Shown here: piece by piece, positions 25,641 through 36,640 of the stretch
Layout of the letters: every line of letters starts with the position of its first letter
How positions within the stretch are numbered: position 1 is the stretch's first letter
Assembly: GCA_948099385.1 (NCBI GenBank)
Contig: CANUEZ040000031.1
Coordinates: forward strand, 5,263,001 to 5,327,000
Direction of reading: 5' to 3'
Source of the DNA: Fasciola hepatica
Taxonomy: Eukaryota; Platyhelminthes; Trematoda; Plagiorchiida; Fasciolidae
DNA length: 64,000 bases
Program-made: the position numbers and the translations under genes
Notes under the pieces: generated by a model
What the model saw: only the letters and a program-made list of their open reading frames with translations
Database searches by the model: none
What the model was told of the DNA's origin: nothing

Positions 25641-25919
25641 AGAACATTTGGGCTTCAGGAGTAGGTTCTATTTTTACCCAACCCTTAAACTACTGTTTTC
25701 TTCAGAGCTGCCGTTGCCCGTGGCATTTCGAATTGATCTTAAATTAAGTGATGAAAAATTGCAATAGCCCTTTACAGGAACGTTGCTGAGGGTTTCTGTG
25801 TAAATCATATTTCGCGACTGCCCCTACCACAGAATACGTCTTTACTTGGGAACCATAACCGCAACCTTTTACTTAAAAGTCTGACCCACAAGATAGTGGG
25901 TCGTCAACTCAGCATGGGA

Positions 25920-26425
25920 ACGTGACCGGAGAACCCTTGAAGGAACTTCTTCCCATCTGTCACGTAAGACCAGATTTTTGAAAGCGTGCTGTTTTGTCGT
26001 CGCTAGTGCTTCGTTATCGATTCGCCTTTCGGATGGTCTTCAACACCATGCACCCAGTGGAACAAGCGGAACGTGGACGGGGCGGTATCCTTTGGGCCGC
26101 GGGCTGCCCTGCTTGGGTAGGCGATAGCTGCCCAACGAAATGCGATGACTTTTCCCACCGTCGAGAGAAGTCGCAGATACTCCAATTCTACGTCCATTTA
26201 GTGGAGGTTTTCAGACCGGTAAACTGTTTCTGTCCGTGTTTATTCGCTGGAGTGTTCTGCCAAGGGACATAATAGTTGGAACCAGATGTTGCCTATCAAC
26301 TGGCTCAGAGACTGGACTTCGTCTGGCCTTCATCCATTGACCTGCCAGGCATGGTTGCATCTGCATCTCAAGGAAGTCATCCTGCATAGCTCTGTGGGTC
26401 ATGGGGTCACGGAAGCCACCACACT
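25920..26425. repeat. Unclassified ~480-bp dispersed repeat, copy 1
   Basis: Aligned by eye to 33300-33785 in blocks that keep the same order: gagaac...cttgaagga, atcgattcgcc, aatgcgatgactttt...cc, gtttattcgctgg, cgacttcatctg-like, and gtcatcctgc. Both copies contain short open frames sharing a CDDFSHRR / CDDFPHRR peptide. It lies just upstream of the RTE LINE's 5' side but is not part of its coding region. Class unknown: no terminal repeats, tRNA head or tail was found. Confidence 0.65.
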
Positions 26426-28790
26426 ACGTCAAGGTACAGTCCCGTTGTGATGGGACTTAAAATACCTCTAATGAGAGACTAATACGAGGTAGGATAACCT
26501 GTTTGTCTTTCCTGTGACTAGACATTTCAGTTATTCTCCTCATTCCCCGCTTTGCCCACGTTTCTTCCGTCGATAAATAATTCGTCTAACTTCTAAGTAT
26601 AACGTCTGACATTGACGGGCAAGGGGTATGTGATTCATCATCATGTTGACGAATAGTGGTTTCATGATATGAACCAGTGTCAATAGTCGAAGGATCACTA
26701 ATGCCAACTTTTATTCCTGCAATATGAATTTACTTAAAACTCATTTGTCCTTTTGATGTGCGTCCTTATTATCGTGGAGTCCTGAAACAAGCAGATAAGT
26801 TGGCCTACGGGGAAACACAGTTGGTGGGATAATCTAGCCAACTCAAACCAAGAGATTCGTTGGCTGGATTTCCAGAAGCTTTCGCATGATTTTATTTCGT
26901 CTTCAAAAGAAGTCAAATCAAGGCTGTAAGCTCCAGGAGGGGTGAATATTCAGCTTTCTCGAAAAGTACGAAGTGATAACCAGATAGAATACGTGAACAA
27001 ACCAAGACATCTCGAGAGATTACGGCACAGAAATATAATAAAACGGAATACAATTCTACGTACTAATGATTGGCAATAATCCATAACGTGTGTGTGAACT
27101 GAACTAAACTGAACTTGAAAACTTACGAAATTCGGATTGATTTAGTTCACATTTTTGACATCGCTTTGACAACGCACAAAAACCGATCCACTTTTTTCTC
27201 TGAATTATATCTGAGTGTGAATTACCCTTATCTGTGTGCGACTATGGGTGGTCTCTCAAATGCAGCGTATTTGTGCGTGTGTTTGTATGCAGAAGATGCG
27301 TTGCACCACATCACGTCCGTGATTGTGATCGCCTTTTAGGGACCGCACAAACGGTATGGTTTTGTTCGATTTCACATGGTTCGTGATCGAACTCACGTGA
27401 TCTGCTTCGACGTGGCTATCATCATCATCAGCAACATGATCACGAGCAACGCAGTGTTTCAGTTTGACAATTTTTTATTCCGACCTGTAAAGATGAAGAA
27501 AAACGAACGCTTTTAAACGGCTAGGTGATTCAGTTCCTTGACAAAAGGAAACCTCTACTTAGTAACCTTTGGGATCATCTCTCCAATCGATACGGCTTAT
27601 CAAATTCATTTATTTCTAATTTCGCATCATAGTGCAGAACTTCAATTCTGACAATCAGGAAGAACGTTAAAACAACTGTTTACTGATTTGAACATAAAAT
27701 GAACACAGTGGAGCTACTTTACATAATTTATATACAAATAAATTCCGGTGTATCTCATCAAGTACATACTACAGACAGTATAACAGTAATCATCACAATC
27801 GCAAAGAGAACATTCTCAATGATAGGCCTACCTAGATCATGTTTTTATGATGATTTTTCTTGAACGAATGATATTGTGAATCAGTTTTTTGAGTAACGCT
27901 TACACTTTTCATAAGCACTGTACTGGACTGAACAGAAGTACAAAAATACAGATCTACGTTTATCACGTTATGTTTTTGTAACAGTATATTCGTTGAATTT
28001 GTTTCTCGATCTGCACATATCACTGTTAAACTGTTGGCCTTGTTGGACAGTTAACATCTAAAGGTTCATTATTCAGCATCATCAGCAGTTTCCTGACCCG
28101 TTGTTCGCTAATACGCAATATCTCTAAAAAAAATTACGCCGGATCGTAACAAGATGAGACAAGCGTATTCGTGATCAGTTTATTGATTATTGGAATGACC
28201 GTCCGCGTTCTATCCCACAGTGACGCTCAAAATCTTTGCGTTGAATTCAAGGATGTATTTCCGCTTCCCTGAGAGTCCAGATAGAAATCTACTGAGGCTG
28301 TTTCATGTATTCCGGAATATTCTGCTGCATTTTCACAAGAGCATACTGCAGTAGAGGTTATCATTCATAAATGGTAAACGGTAACCTTACCTTGGTAGGT
28401 TGCTTCCAATTTGTAACACGTTTTATGACTCAGGTTGCGTGTGTTGCCAAGTGTTTGCCATTAATCTTACGAGAAGGTCTAATTTACCATTGATCAATGA
28501 TTGCGTCGTTCTGTTTCTAAAAAATTTCGAATGCCTTTAATTTTCTCGAGCAAGCCCCAAGTCCCATTTCAAGTGACCGTGAAAAATTATTCTCGCTCTA
28601 GGCATATCTGAATAGTTCGTTATGAAATCAACCGAATAACCTTTTGTTAACAGTGTTAATGAAACTGACGCAATTGCGGAAAGTGCGATTATAGGCTATC
28701 AGCCTTTTTCCTTGTGATATTTTCTACCTGGCCGACCCAGTTCGTTAACTTATCACCCTCTGACTGAATTAGTGAGCAGCTGAACGAAGT
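26426..28790. other. Anonymous sequence, no supported gene
   Basis: Short open frames only. A run gaactgaactaaactgaactt near 27096 resembles a short simple-repeat LINE tail, but nothing upstream identifies a LINE. A short atcatcatcatca occurs near 27420. Confidence 0.4.
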
Positions 28791-28949
28791 CTGTCCAGGA
28801 TCAAAGGAACTCATCCTGGATAGCGGTTTCACTGGTTTGAATTTGGGCACCCACTATCCAATCAAAACTACCCAAACCGGGACTGGGAACATTAGCTTGC
28901 CGTCCCGAGTTTTTATGGACCATAAGAAAAAATTCATAAATTTTGGTTT

Positions 28950-29640
28950 CTAAATATGACAAATAGGACTTTCTCCGAAAATAAGCCTTAGTACAAGTAT
29001 TGGGGCAAACACAATGAGACCAGTTCCTATTCTCATTGAAACACGGCATACAGTTGAGCCGTCTTTTGAAGATATAACAGCACTTACCTCTCGATTCACG
29101 CTCCCTATCAACCGTCTGATAGAATCTTGCGGTATGTTGTCCCAGTCCTCTCTTATGGCTATCTTCAAATCGCCTAGAGATTTTTACTCCCTCCTTTGAA
29201 CCGCTTTCCTCCCAAGCTGATCTGACAAACATTCAACTAGATTGAGATCCGGTGATCAAGTTGGCCTTTTTATATTGATAAGCATGAAACTCGTGTACGT
29301 GAAGAAAAGGACGCTTCCAGGAGCGCTGTCGTCCTGGAAATGTGCTTCGTAACAGTGCTCAGTAGTCCAAAAATACCGGCTCAAATGGCTCTCCAATCAG
29401 GTATGGCACTATTGTTGTCATCGTATCATTTCTGCTAGGTCCGGAGATTTAGTTCCAAGCACACCTTTGACGCTCTTGTTTGAATAACAAAAATACGGAC
29501 TCATCTGCCAAAATGATGGATTTTCGCTGTTGGGCCGTCTGATCCCTCTGTATACTGTCTGTCTTGAAACATCGGAACACATGATAATCTCGTGGAATGA
29601 CTTCTGTGATTCCTACCTTCGGATTGCACACCAGAGGACC
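28950..29640 (-). pseudogene. Tc1-like DDE transposase, catalytic and C-terminal part
   Basis: Minus-strand blocks in family order: KSIILADESVFLLF (first catalytic Asp, consensus SDES), an HFQDDSAPGS stretch (second-Asp region, consensus QDNAxxH), SPDLNLVECL (consensus PDLNPIE with the catalytic Glu), then a frame at 29168-28950 with DWDNIPQDSIRRLIGSV and AVISSKDGST. These are hallmarks of Tc1/mariner transposases of the DD34E type, which cut and paste their own DNA through TA sites. Several frameshifts and stops interrupt it, so it is dead. Terminal inverted repeats were not found. Confidence 0.75.
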
Positions 29641-29830
29641 TTCACTTTTCTGAGCTTCATATTATAACAGTGACAACAAGGCGAGTGAGGAACAACTGTG
29701 TTTGAAAAACCAGACAAGTCTAGTCGATAACGTATACAACCACCGATTCATGAAAAAGCTTGTAATACGAAGAATTTTATTTTCGATTTGTTAGTTGAGG
29801 CATTTACCTAAGAGAAATAAAAATACTATT

Positions 29831-29925
29831 CTCTCTTTCTTTTTTTATTCAATATAAAACAATGTACAACATTTTAGGAAAGAAGTTGCGGCCGATGAAA
29901 GACAGAATCACTTGCTACGGCCTCG
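29831..29925 (-). repeat. SINE-A, copy 4 (3' part only)
   Basis: On the minus strand, ggccgtagcaagtgattctg, catcggccgcaacttctttcct, tgtacattgttttatattg and an A-rich tail match the body and tail of the copy at 3611. The tRNA head is absent. It sits between the two halves of the Tc1-like transposase, so it probably inserted into that element. Confidence 0.65.
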
Positions 29926-29934
29926 GCAACAACT

Positions 29935-30150
29935 GTTGCACAAGGTTACGTTGATTGCACAATTCCAGCTTCAGTGATCAAATTGCTGTGGCTTCTGATG
30001 ACTTTAGCAACCGGCTGCGTAATCCTTTCGCGTGGACTTTGAGAGTTGTCAGGACTGGTTTGAAAGCTATCGCCGTATCAATCTGATGTCCACTATCCAT
30101 ACATGTCTTTTCACGCCATTTGGTTACATATTTCACACTTACTGTCGTTC
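29935..30150 (-). pseudogene. Possible Tc1-like transposase N-terminal part
   Basis: A minus-strand frame with YVTKWREK and KPVLTTLKVHAKGL...SSEATA weakly resembles the helix-turn-helix and RPxxTT linker of Tc1 transposases. Strand, order and distance to the catalytic part fit once the SINE-A insert is removed. Similarity is faint and the call could be wrong. Confidence 0.35.
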
Positions 30151-33100
30151 ACACAACAGACTAGACTCATCAAGTTGAAACATGTTGTCAAGTTACTAGA
30201 TTTGTAGCACACTTACTCACTCACTGCTATTTATAGTTGCACATACACTCTCATTCACCCAACACTTAATGCCCGAACTGATAACTCAAAAATAAAATTC
30301 TTCGTATCGCACATACTACCGTCTATATAGTCCTTTTCCAGACCGCCTTGCTGCAACATTGATTGGCCGGCTGCCTAAGTATTTCGGCTCCATTCTGTCC
30401 AGGTGCCTTTGGCCATTATCTTGATTCTTTTGCACACTATCTCCGTTCGGCTGTTCCGATGATTCCGGTTGACAGCTTGATCGGTAGCCCTTTGCACGGG
30501 TTATCTTGCCGGTGGCTGAGATCCCGATAAGTCCCGTTTACAAGTCCGTACGCTTTTTTCGTCCTCTGTGCGATGCTTCCGACGTACTTATCTTCTTCTC
30601 TTGGGTCTATGACTCTTGATTGATTGGCCCAGACGGTTATAAGTTCGCCTGATCCTTTCACTACAGCGTTGCCCTCTACAATATGATCTCAAAAGAATGG
30701 TTAGACTAGAGAGTACCCAGAGGCGCGCGTTTGCTTTCCATAACTAATTCCATGCAACCGTTGGCTGTTGGACATAAAAATACAACTGCGCTTGGCTTGT
30801 TTAGAATATTTTGAACTGGATTCTCAGGAACACAGTTTATGTACTGGAGGGCGTTCTTTTTTAGGGAACAGTGTACTGTATCACCTAAATCGTTACTTTA
30901 ACTGCAAATCAAACTTCGGACAAAGTGAGAGAATTTCAAAGCAGAACTTACACCATGGTGTGATTGATTAAACATTTGATCTATTTCTGCGTAATCCAGC
31001 AGACTATTCGGTGGCTTCTTTGTGACATTTTTAAAGAAACTGGTTTGCTTCATAATTTCCAGTGAACTTGACTGACGCTTACCGGATAGGTACTGATTGA
31101 CAGAAGAGCAGAAATAGTCATTCTTGAAAAGATGTTCCTAACTCTTATAACCAAGCAAATGACAGTTTCTCGGGTTCACCACCTATTTCTGATTATCGAT
31201 ACTGCAAGTCTGTATCAACCTATGATTGCACGCAGACATTTCTGGCACACTTATTGATTGATCAGCGTGTTTTACCCCATGTGTACTAACTGCACACATA
31301 GATCGCGTAGTGAATTCCGCAAAGCCGTGTCCTAGCTGATATCAGGCATTGAATTTGACAAGTTCTGTGGTCTACCCTGATTGTTTTATTCTACTCACTT
31401 GCCAAGCTTACATTTGTTAGGGACAGTAGACTCGATCAGTTGCTTGCAGTCTATTTGCTCGATAACCGACGATCTGGTCACTTCGTTGCCTATTTCAGCC
31501 TCTTCGTTTTCCCGTCCTTTTAATTGTAATGATCGCACAATCCACGCATGCCTCCTACAAAGTCCACTATATAGCGAGTAGATTGTGATTGGTAAGTGGT
31601 AAGAGCGAAAAAAGGTGATGAGAAGATGGGGGTAAAAGGGATGAGCTCTAAAGAATGCTTGCTTAGAACGAAAAAATATAGGCAACTAGGATTCACGAGG
31701 GAAGAGCCCTGGAAAGGGGAATCAAGAAGTTCGTTTCAGCAAGTCGTGATGTTAGCCACACAGATGCAAAGGAGGGACAGTAATAGGAGATGCGTCAATG
31801 ATATGAGATGAAGAACAGGTCGGAAATAAGGTAGATGACTTGGCGCTGGACATGGATGAGCACAAATGTGGCTGCAGTATCCGGTAATATGGCTTATTAG
31901 GGCATCAATAAATGAGACGTTTTCTAAACCATGAAGAATGACTTCAGATAAGGCCATGAGATAGAGCAGGAACTAAAAGGACTGAGGGTCTGCATGTACC
32001 ACAGACATTTTTGAACTGAAGGGAGATTTGTAAGCTTGTGGAGAACGAAACAAACAAGAAATTCTCAAAGCTTCGAAACTGAATGAGTTTCTACATCTCC
32101 GGAAGACGATACTGGTAAGGTTTGAAGTCAAACTACCACGTGGAGATAATCGTTCGCGCATAAGCTAAACAGGCGAGATTTACCAAACGTCAAAGTGAGA
32201 AGGAGTATTATTTATAAAGCGATGGACGGGATTTTAAGATTAGAAAAACCAATATTTGCTGGAGACGAAGAACGGACCAAAAAGGCTCAGATTTTAGGAA
32301 TGTTGAGATTGCCATAAACATTCGTGCATTTGTTCGATAAATAAGCAACTAGGTTTTGTGGTGACTTGCACGTTTGTTTGACAACAGCAAAGAAGATAAT
32401 GACTCAACAACGACAACAACACTAGAATAAGGAGAAACGTCTTATGAAAAGAGGCCAAGACGCCAATACAAGAGAATATAATCTCAGCTGTCCGACAAAA
32501 CAAACTGGCGACTTTCCCGAAACGGAAATGAAAGGAATATATCATATGGGGCATCGTGTTTTACCAGTCACCAATGAATCATAACGATCGCAAAACGGTA
32601 AACCTACTTTGACAGAAACGGATATTAGACTGACAGCTCAAATTTTTACACAGTCAGCGGGCACTCAGAAATAAGTCTGGAATCACCTCAGATATACCGG
32701 ATAGTCAGTTGATGCAATGAGTTTGATGGATTAGGCATAACAGACTGGTTCGTTGACAAACAGAGGAAGAGGCATGCTGATGAGCAGAGTGTTGGAACTA
32801 AAAAGAAACTATAATTTGGGCAGCCAATGTTGCAGTGCAGCTTGCTCGCTCCGAGGAGCGATTTCATTACAGATACTTGGGCAAATAGGTTCGACGGTTT
32901 GCCCGTTCAGATAAAGACTCCTAGTGAGATTTGTATAGAATAAGAACCAGTTAACCCTAGAATACGATATGGTCTCAGCGCACCTGTATGGACATTGTTC
33001 GGATAACACGAGGTGAGCAGACTACAATACGCATTTTAATATGAGTAGCGGTTACACTTATACGCGATAGTTGGAGTTACTTGATTGTTCACTATTTTCC

Positions 33101-33299
33101 CTATAAAATGATTACTGTTCCACCCCAAGCAGTATTCCACGGACTGCTCAAGCGTTTCGAGGTTGTAGACCCAAATGTTTGTGTGCTATTCGACGGGCCG
33201 CCGGAGATTTATGTGGGAATTATAATTCAAGGCTTACCAGTACGCGAAAAGTTTTTCTTCCTGGTCGGAGCTTCGACTCAATAATCGAATGCGAAAAGT
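30151..33299. other. Anonymous sequence, no supported gene
   Basis: The frame at 30661-30437 (minus, 74 codons) and several others up to 96 codons show no known domain. A minus frame at 32161-31973 has faint similarity to the thumb of CR1-like LINEs but lacks any second block. Confidence 0.4.
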
Positions 33300-33785
33300 A
33301 GTGAAGCATTCACTGAGAACAGGAACTTGAAGGAATCGCCCATGTGAGGCTTCGTTTGGTCTGTCTTGTAGGAAGTGGCCGTTTGTTTGCTGTCCTGTGT
33401 ACGCTGGTGTTATACTAATCGATCCATTTGCGGATTCAGTCTTTTTTATCGTGTTCCTTGCAGAAACAGCGGAGCTTGGATGGTGCAGCATTTCTCCTGC
33501 TGGGGTCCGCCCAGCTTCGGTGAGTGATATATGCCTGGTGAAGTGCGATGACTTTCCTCATCGCCGAGGAGGCCTAACGTATTACCTTAGTACAAGGATC
33601 AGGTGAAGATTCTTACGGAGTAATCTCCTCCACTTCGAGTTTATTCGCTAGGACGTAACTACTGGTCATACAGAACCATCAACTTCGCTAATTAAGCTCG
33701 ACTTCATCTGACGCCTATCAGTTTACCCGTCAGGTGTGATTAGATCTTCGGCCCGGGGAAGTCACCCTGCGCTCTCAACCTATCA
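33300..33785. repeat. Unclassified ~480-bp dispersed repeat, copy 2
   Basis: Partner of 25920-26425 in the same orientation, with the same ordered blocks (gagaac, aatcgatcc, aagtgcgatgactttcc, gtttattcgct, gaagtcaccctgc). The two copies are diverged, so they are not a recent duplication. Confidence 0.65.
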
Positions 33786-33979
33786 TATACCTCTTCAAGA
33801 TTTAGTGCTATTATAATGCCATTCAAGGTACAATTCAAAATTTATTATCGAGACTAATTGAGTCACCTACAACCATTGGATAAATCCTACAGCGATTTCA
33901 GTCGTGCAATTACGTTTCACCTGTGAGTCCGAATTCTAACTGTGGCTGGAAGTGCCCAAATCCAAGCCTCAGTCACAGT

Positions 33980-34145
33980 TGGCTAAACGTGAATCATGAA
34001 GGACTTCAAACCCTTCGGTCCTCGGGTCGGATCTTCCTTCAGCCGCCAATCACATTCTCCAATCGACCGCCTCAATTTGGTCGCGAACCCTTCCCCGAAA
34101 AGGTATGCCATTATTACTTACTTAAAAGATGTAAATAAAACGATA
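33980..34145 (+). repeat. SINE-A, copy 5 (degenerate)
   Basis: Blocks tggctaaacgtgaatcatgaagg, cttcaaaccc, ggtcgcgaacccttccccga and tgtaaataaaacg follow the order head, core, tail of the copy at 3611. Only moderate similarity; the B box is mutated (gggtcggatcttcc). Confidence 0.5.
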
Positions 34146-35275
34146 AAAGTAAAAACAGAGAAAGACTCGACCTTTGGGAGCTGAAGTAGATCTGTAGTAG
34201 CGCATCGGGACACTCTAACAGTTCTTCTGTGGTACTCTTACACACCTGATGTATTTCCTAAAATTGGCTTGACTTGTTGGATTCGTGATGATTCTGCAGA
34301 CGCCATGAGAATCGGCTAAACAAGGCTTTCGTGCACCTTCAGTAATCTGTTCAGAATTGTTGTAAAATGTGAATGATTATTCAGTTAATCACTTTTAGGG
34401 AAAATAAGATTGACAATCACGTACAGCAAACTATGCACTAAATTTCATTTTTATTACCTGCATCATTACGAGGTATGTATAGTTTGGCGATAAGACTAAT
34501 AGCCCAAATCATTTTCCATCATATTTTAATGCATTGTAGTATTCACTCCTGTCTGTATTTCGCAAGCTTTTGTAAGTGAGGCTATCTGCTGCTTATTTAC
34601 AATTAGATAAGTGCCACTACCTGTGAGAATTTCGAAGGTCAAAATGTAATATTCCCAACATGCATTTATGCTTCCGTTTTGCGTCTCTTCATGTTTGGTT
34701 GAGATTCTTCAAACATCCGTGAGAACAGAATGAGGACATAAGTTACTCTTGTCTACCTCGTACGTAAACTATTTCAGTTTATATTACCAGACAGCGAGAA
34801 AAATGATACAGTAGAATGAACTAGGTTGAAAGCTATTGAATCGTAGTTTTTCGAATCCGTCTATCGCCAGTGTACAACGTTGAGCTTTAGAATGTATATA
34901 GAAGGCAACTGTAGACCTGAACGCTGGAGAATCCGCATAGAAGTGATCACAATATGCAGATCATATGATCCAAATAGGTCATTCCTCCATCTCTCCCACC
35001 TGAAACCCATATGACCCACTGTGCTCTGATCTGTTCCGTTATCCATTGGAATTTGTTGATTTCTTGTCACCTTGTTCGTATTATCGTAGATAGAATATAG
35101 TTCGATGACAAAACAGTTGTACAATTTGGCGTTATTTACCAACGTTTCACCCCCCGCTCACATTCCGGAACGTCTGATGGGAATACCTATGCAGTCTATG
35201 TTTTAAGTCTTCCGCTTGCACGGTAACTGTGAGGCTCCGACTTTTCTGCTCTTTGGATTTCAATTCCTATTCTTT
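34146..35275. other. Anonymous sequence, no supported gene
   Basis: AT-rich, only short frames, no motif or repeat recognised. Confidence 0.45.
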
Positions 35276-35279
35276 CTCG

Positions 35280-35296
35280 TTCTTTCTTTCTTTCTT

Positions 35297-35340
<44 letters not shown>
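35280..35340. repeat. (CTTT)n/(CT)n microsatellite
   Basis: Several cttt units pass directly into a run of ct dinucleotides of nearly 40 bases. Confidence 0.9.
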
Positions 35341-35342
<2 letters not shown>

Positions 35343-35629
35343 TGTGACCGTTTCCTTACTCGTCAGTTCCTTGAATTGGTTACATAGAAGAATGCCAAAT
35401 CAAAGCGACTTAAATTGTCATCCTGTCTGAGCATTAGGATATATTTGAACTATTCACGAAATCAATCGCCACTCTGGATAACCACCCAGCACACAACCGA
35501 ATACCAACAAACTATTTTTCGCTTCCGCGATTTCACTGAACCAGTCATTCAGTATGATCCGTATTGCGAAAATTCCTCAATCCTTCTGCGAGGCCTAGTT
35601 GCTCATCTGGTAGAGCTTATATGCCTTGC

Positions 35630-36133
35630 GATGACGTCAACTGCTTGCTCAAACGACGACTTGGAACAGCCCTTGCCCGAACATATTATGCAGCTGACCT
35701 CAGAATTGTTCATCGAACGATTGAGATTCCCATACCCTCGGTGAAACAACGTCCATCTCTGTACACCAAATCGAATCTGATTTACCAATTTCAGTATATT
35801 TACGGAGCAACCTACATGAGTCGAACAGAGCGGCAGTTATGTAACCGAGTGATTGAACACATTCCAAATTGGGTACAACGTTTTGTGATGCAATCAGGGT
35901 CAGGTCAAACGCATAATGACAGCGTTCGGAACCATAAGATCCAGTCGTCGGCCGTCGCTCGTCATCTTCTGATGACGCAACATCCAGCTGACCGAAGCAC
36001 TGCATTTCGGGTCATTTACGTGGCAAATAATACCAGACTTTTGAGGTTTGCTAAAGCTTTTGCCATACATCGATGGAAACCTATATTGTGTAGGCAGAAA
36101 CAGCTCTTTGTTAATGTGTCTTTACCATGGTGA
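35630..36133 (+). pseudogene. Second Penelope-like element fragment: degenerate GIY-YIG endonuclease
   Basis: Within the 189-codon frame 35564-36133, the stretch from LLKRRLGTALARTYYAADLR onwards parallels NLSSALSRTYVAAQSR in the element at 19-21 kb. It is followed by LIYQFQYIYGATYMSRTERQL, NRVIEHIPNW and AVARHLLMTQH. The fold signature is recognisable, but YIG has become YMS and the two cysteines before it are replaced, so the nuclease is probably inactive although the frame is open. No RT is found upstream: the copy is 5'-truncated. It belongs to the same broad clade as the first element but is well diverged. Confidence 0.7.
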
Positions 36134-36430
36134 CGTAACTTGACTATTGTAATTTCCCCTATATTTGTCGAACATCATGGTTTTACATGAACTTATATAA
36201 ACAGTTTCGTTCTGCAGTATGCACCATGTTGAGATGCAGCGAAATCGTCTCAGATATAAATAGTGCTATTTTTCCGGGAAAAGCGTGTTTCAATAATCGT
36301 AAATCTTCCGCTCTAGATCATATCCCCAGAGTCCGGTGGTCCTTGGTCGACCACGTTGCCACTAGATTGGCCTTGGACGTTCTCCTCCGTTGATCATTTT
36401 TCAATGCATGACATGTGGAAGAAGCCCTAG

Positions 36431-36640
36431 GTGATGAAAAATCCCCAGGAATCTGTCACATTAGTGTTTCCCAGCTCCCATCAACTTGGCTTTCGAAACC
36501 CCCTCCTCTCCCTGTCCGATATGATCAACGCTGAAGAGATCTTCCGTATTCTGCAGTGCATGAATACACTGAAGCTGTCTGGGAACGAACCAGTCACTAA
36601 GCAGTGTGTCAGTGGTATTCAAGAGTTCATTTAGAACAGC
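36431..36640 (+). pseudogene. Possible CR1-like LINE scrap
   Basis: A short frame with INAEEIFRILQCMNTLKLSG resembles the start of CR1/jockey RT domains (xxEVxxxLxxLxxxKSxGxD). No further RT block follows, so this is a weak call. Confidence 0.25.

Larger units (their letters stand above)
23480..25650 (-). mobile_element. RTE-type LINE, nearly full length, internally deleted
   Basis: Minus-strand order from 25650 downwards: AP-endonuclease domain, linker, RT, C-terminal domain. This matches single-ORF RTE-clade LINEs as known in trematodes. The reading frame is broken by several frameshifts and stops and by at least two internal deletions (in the RT near 24170 and in the C-terminal region near 23790). 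I see no poly-A or simple-repeat tail at the 3' side near 23480, so that boundary is approximate. The element is non-autonomous in its current state. Confidence 0.8.

Noticed and set aside
31973..32161. Possible CR1-like LINE thumb on the minus strand
   Set aside because: One faint block only; neighbouring RT blocks are absent on both sides.
35590..35620. tRNA-like tagttgctcatctggtagagc
   Set aside because: Only a D-arm-like word is present; no B box or acceptor pairing follows, and it lies at the edge of the Penelope coding fragment.
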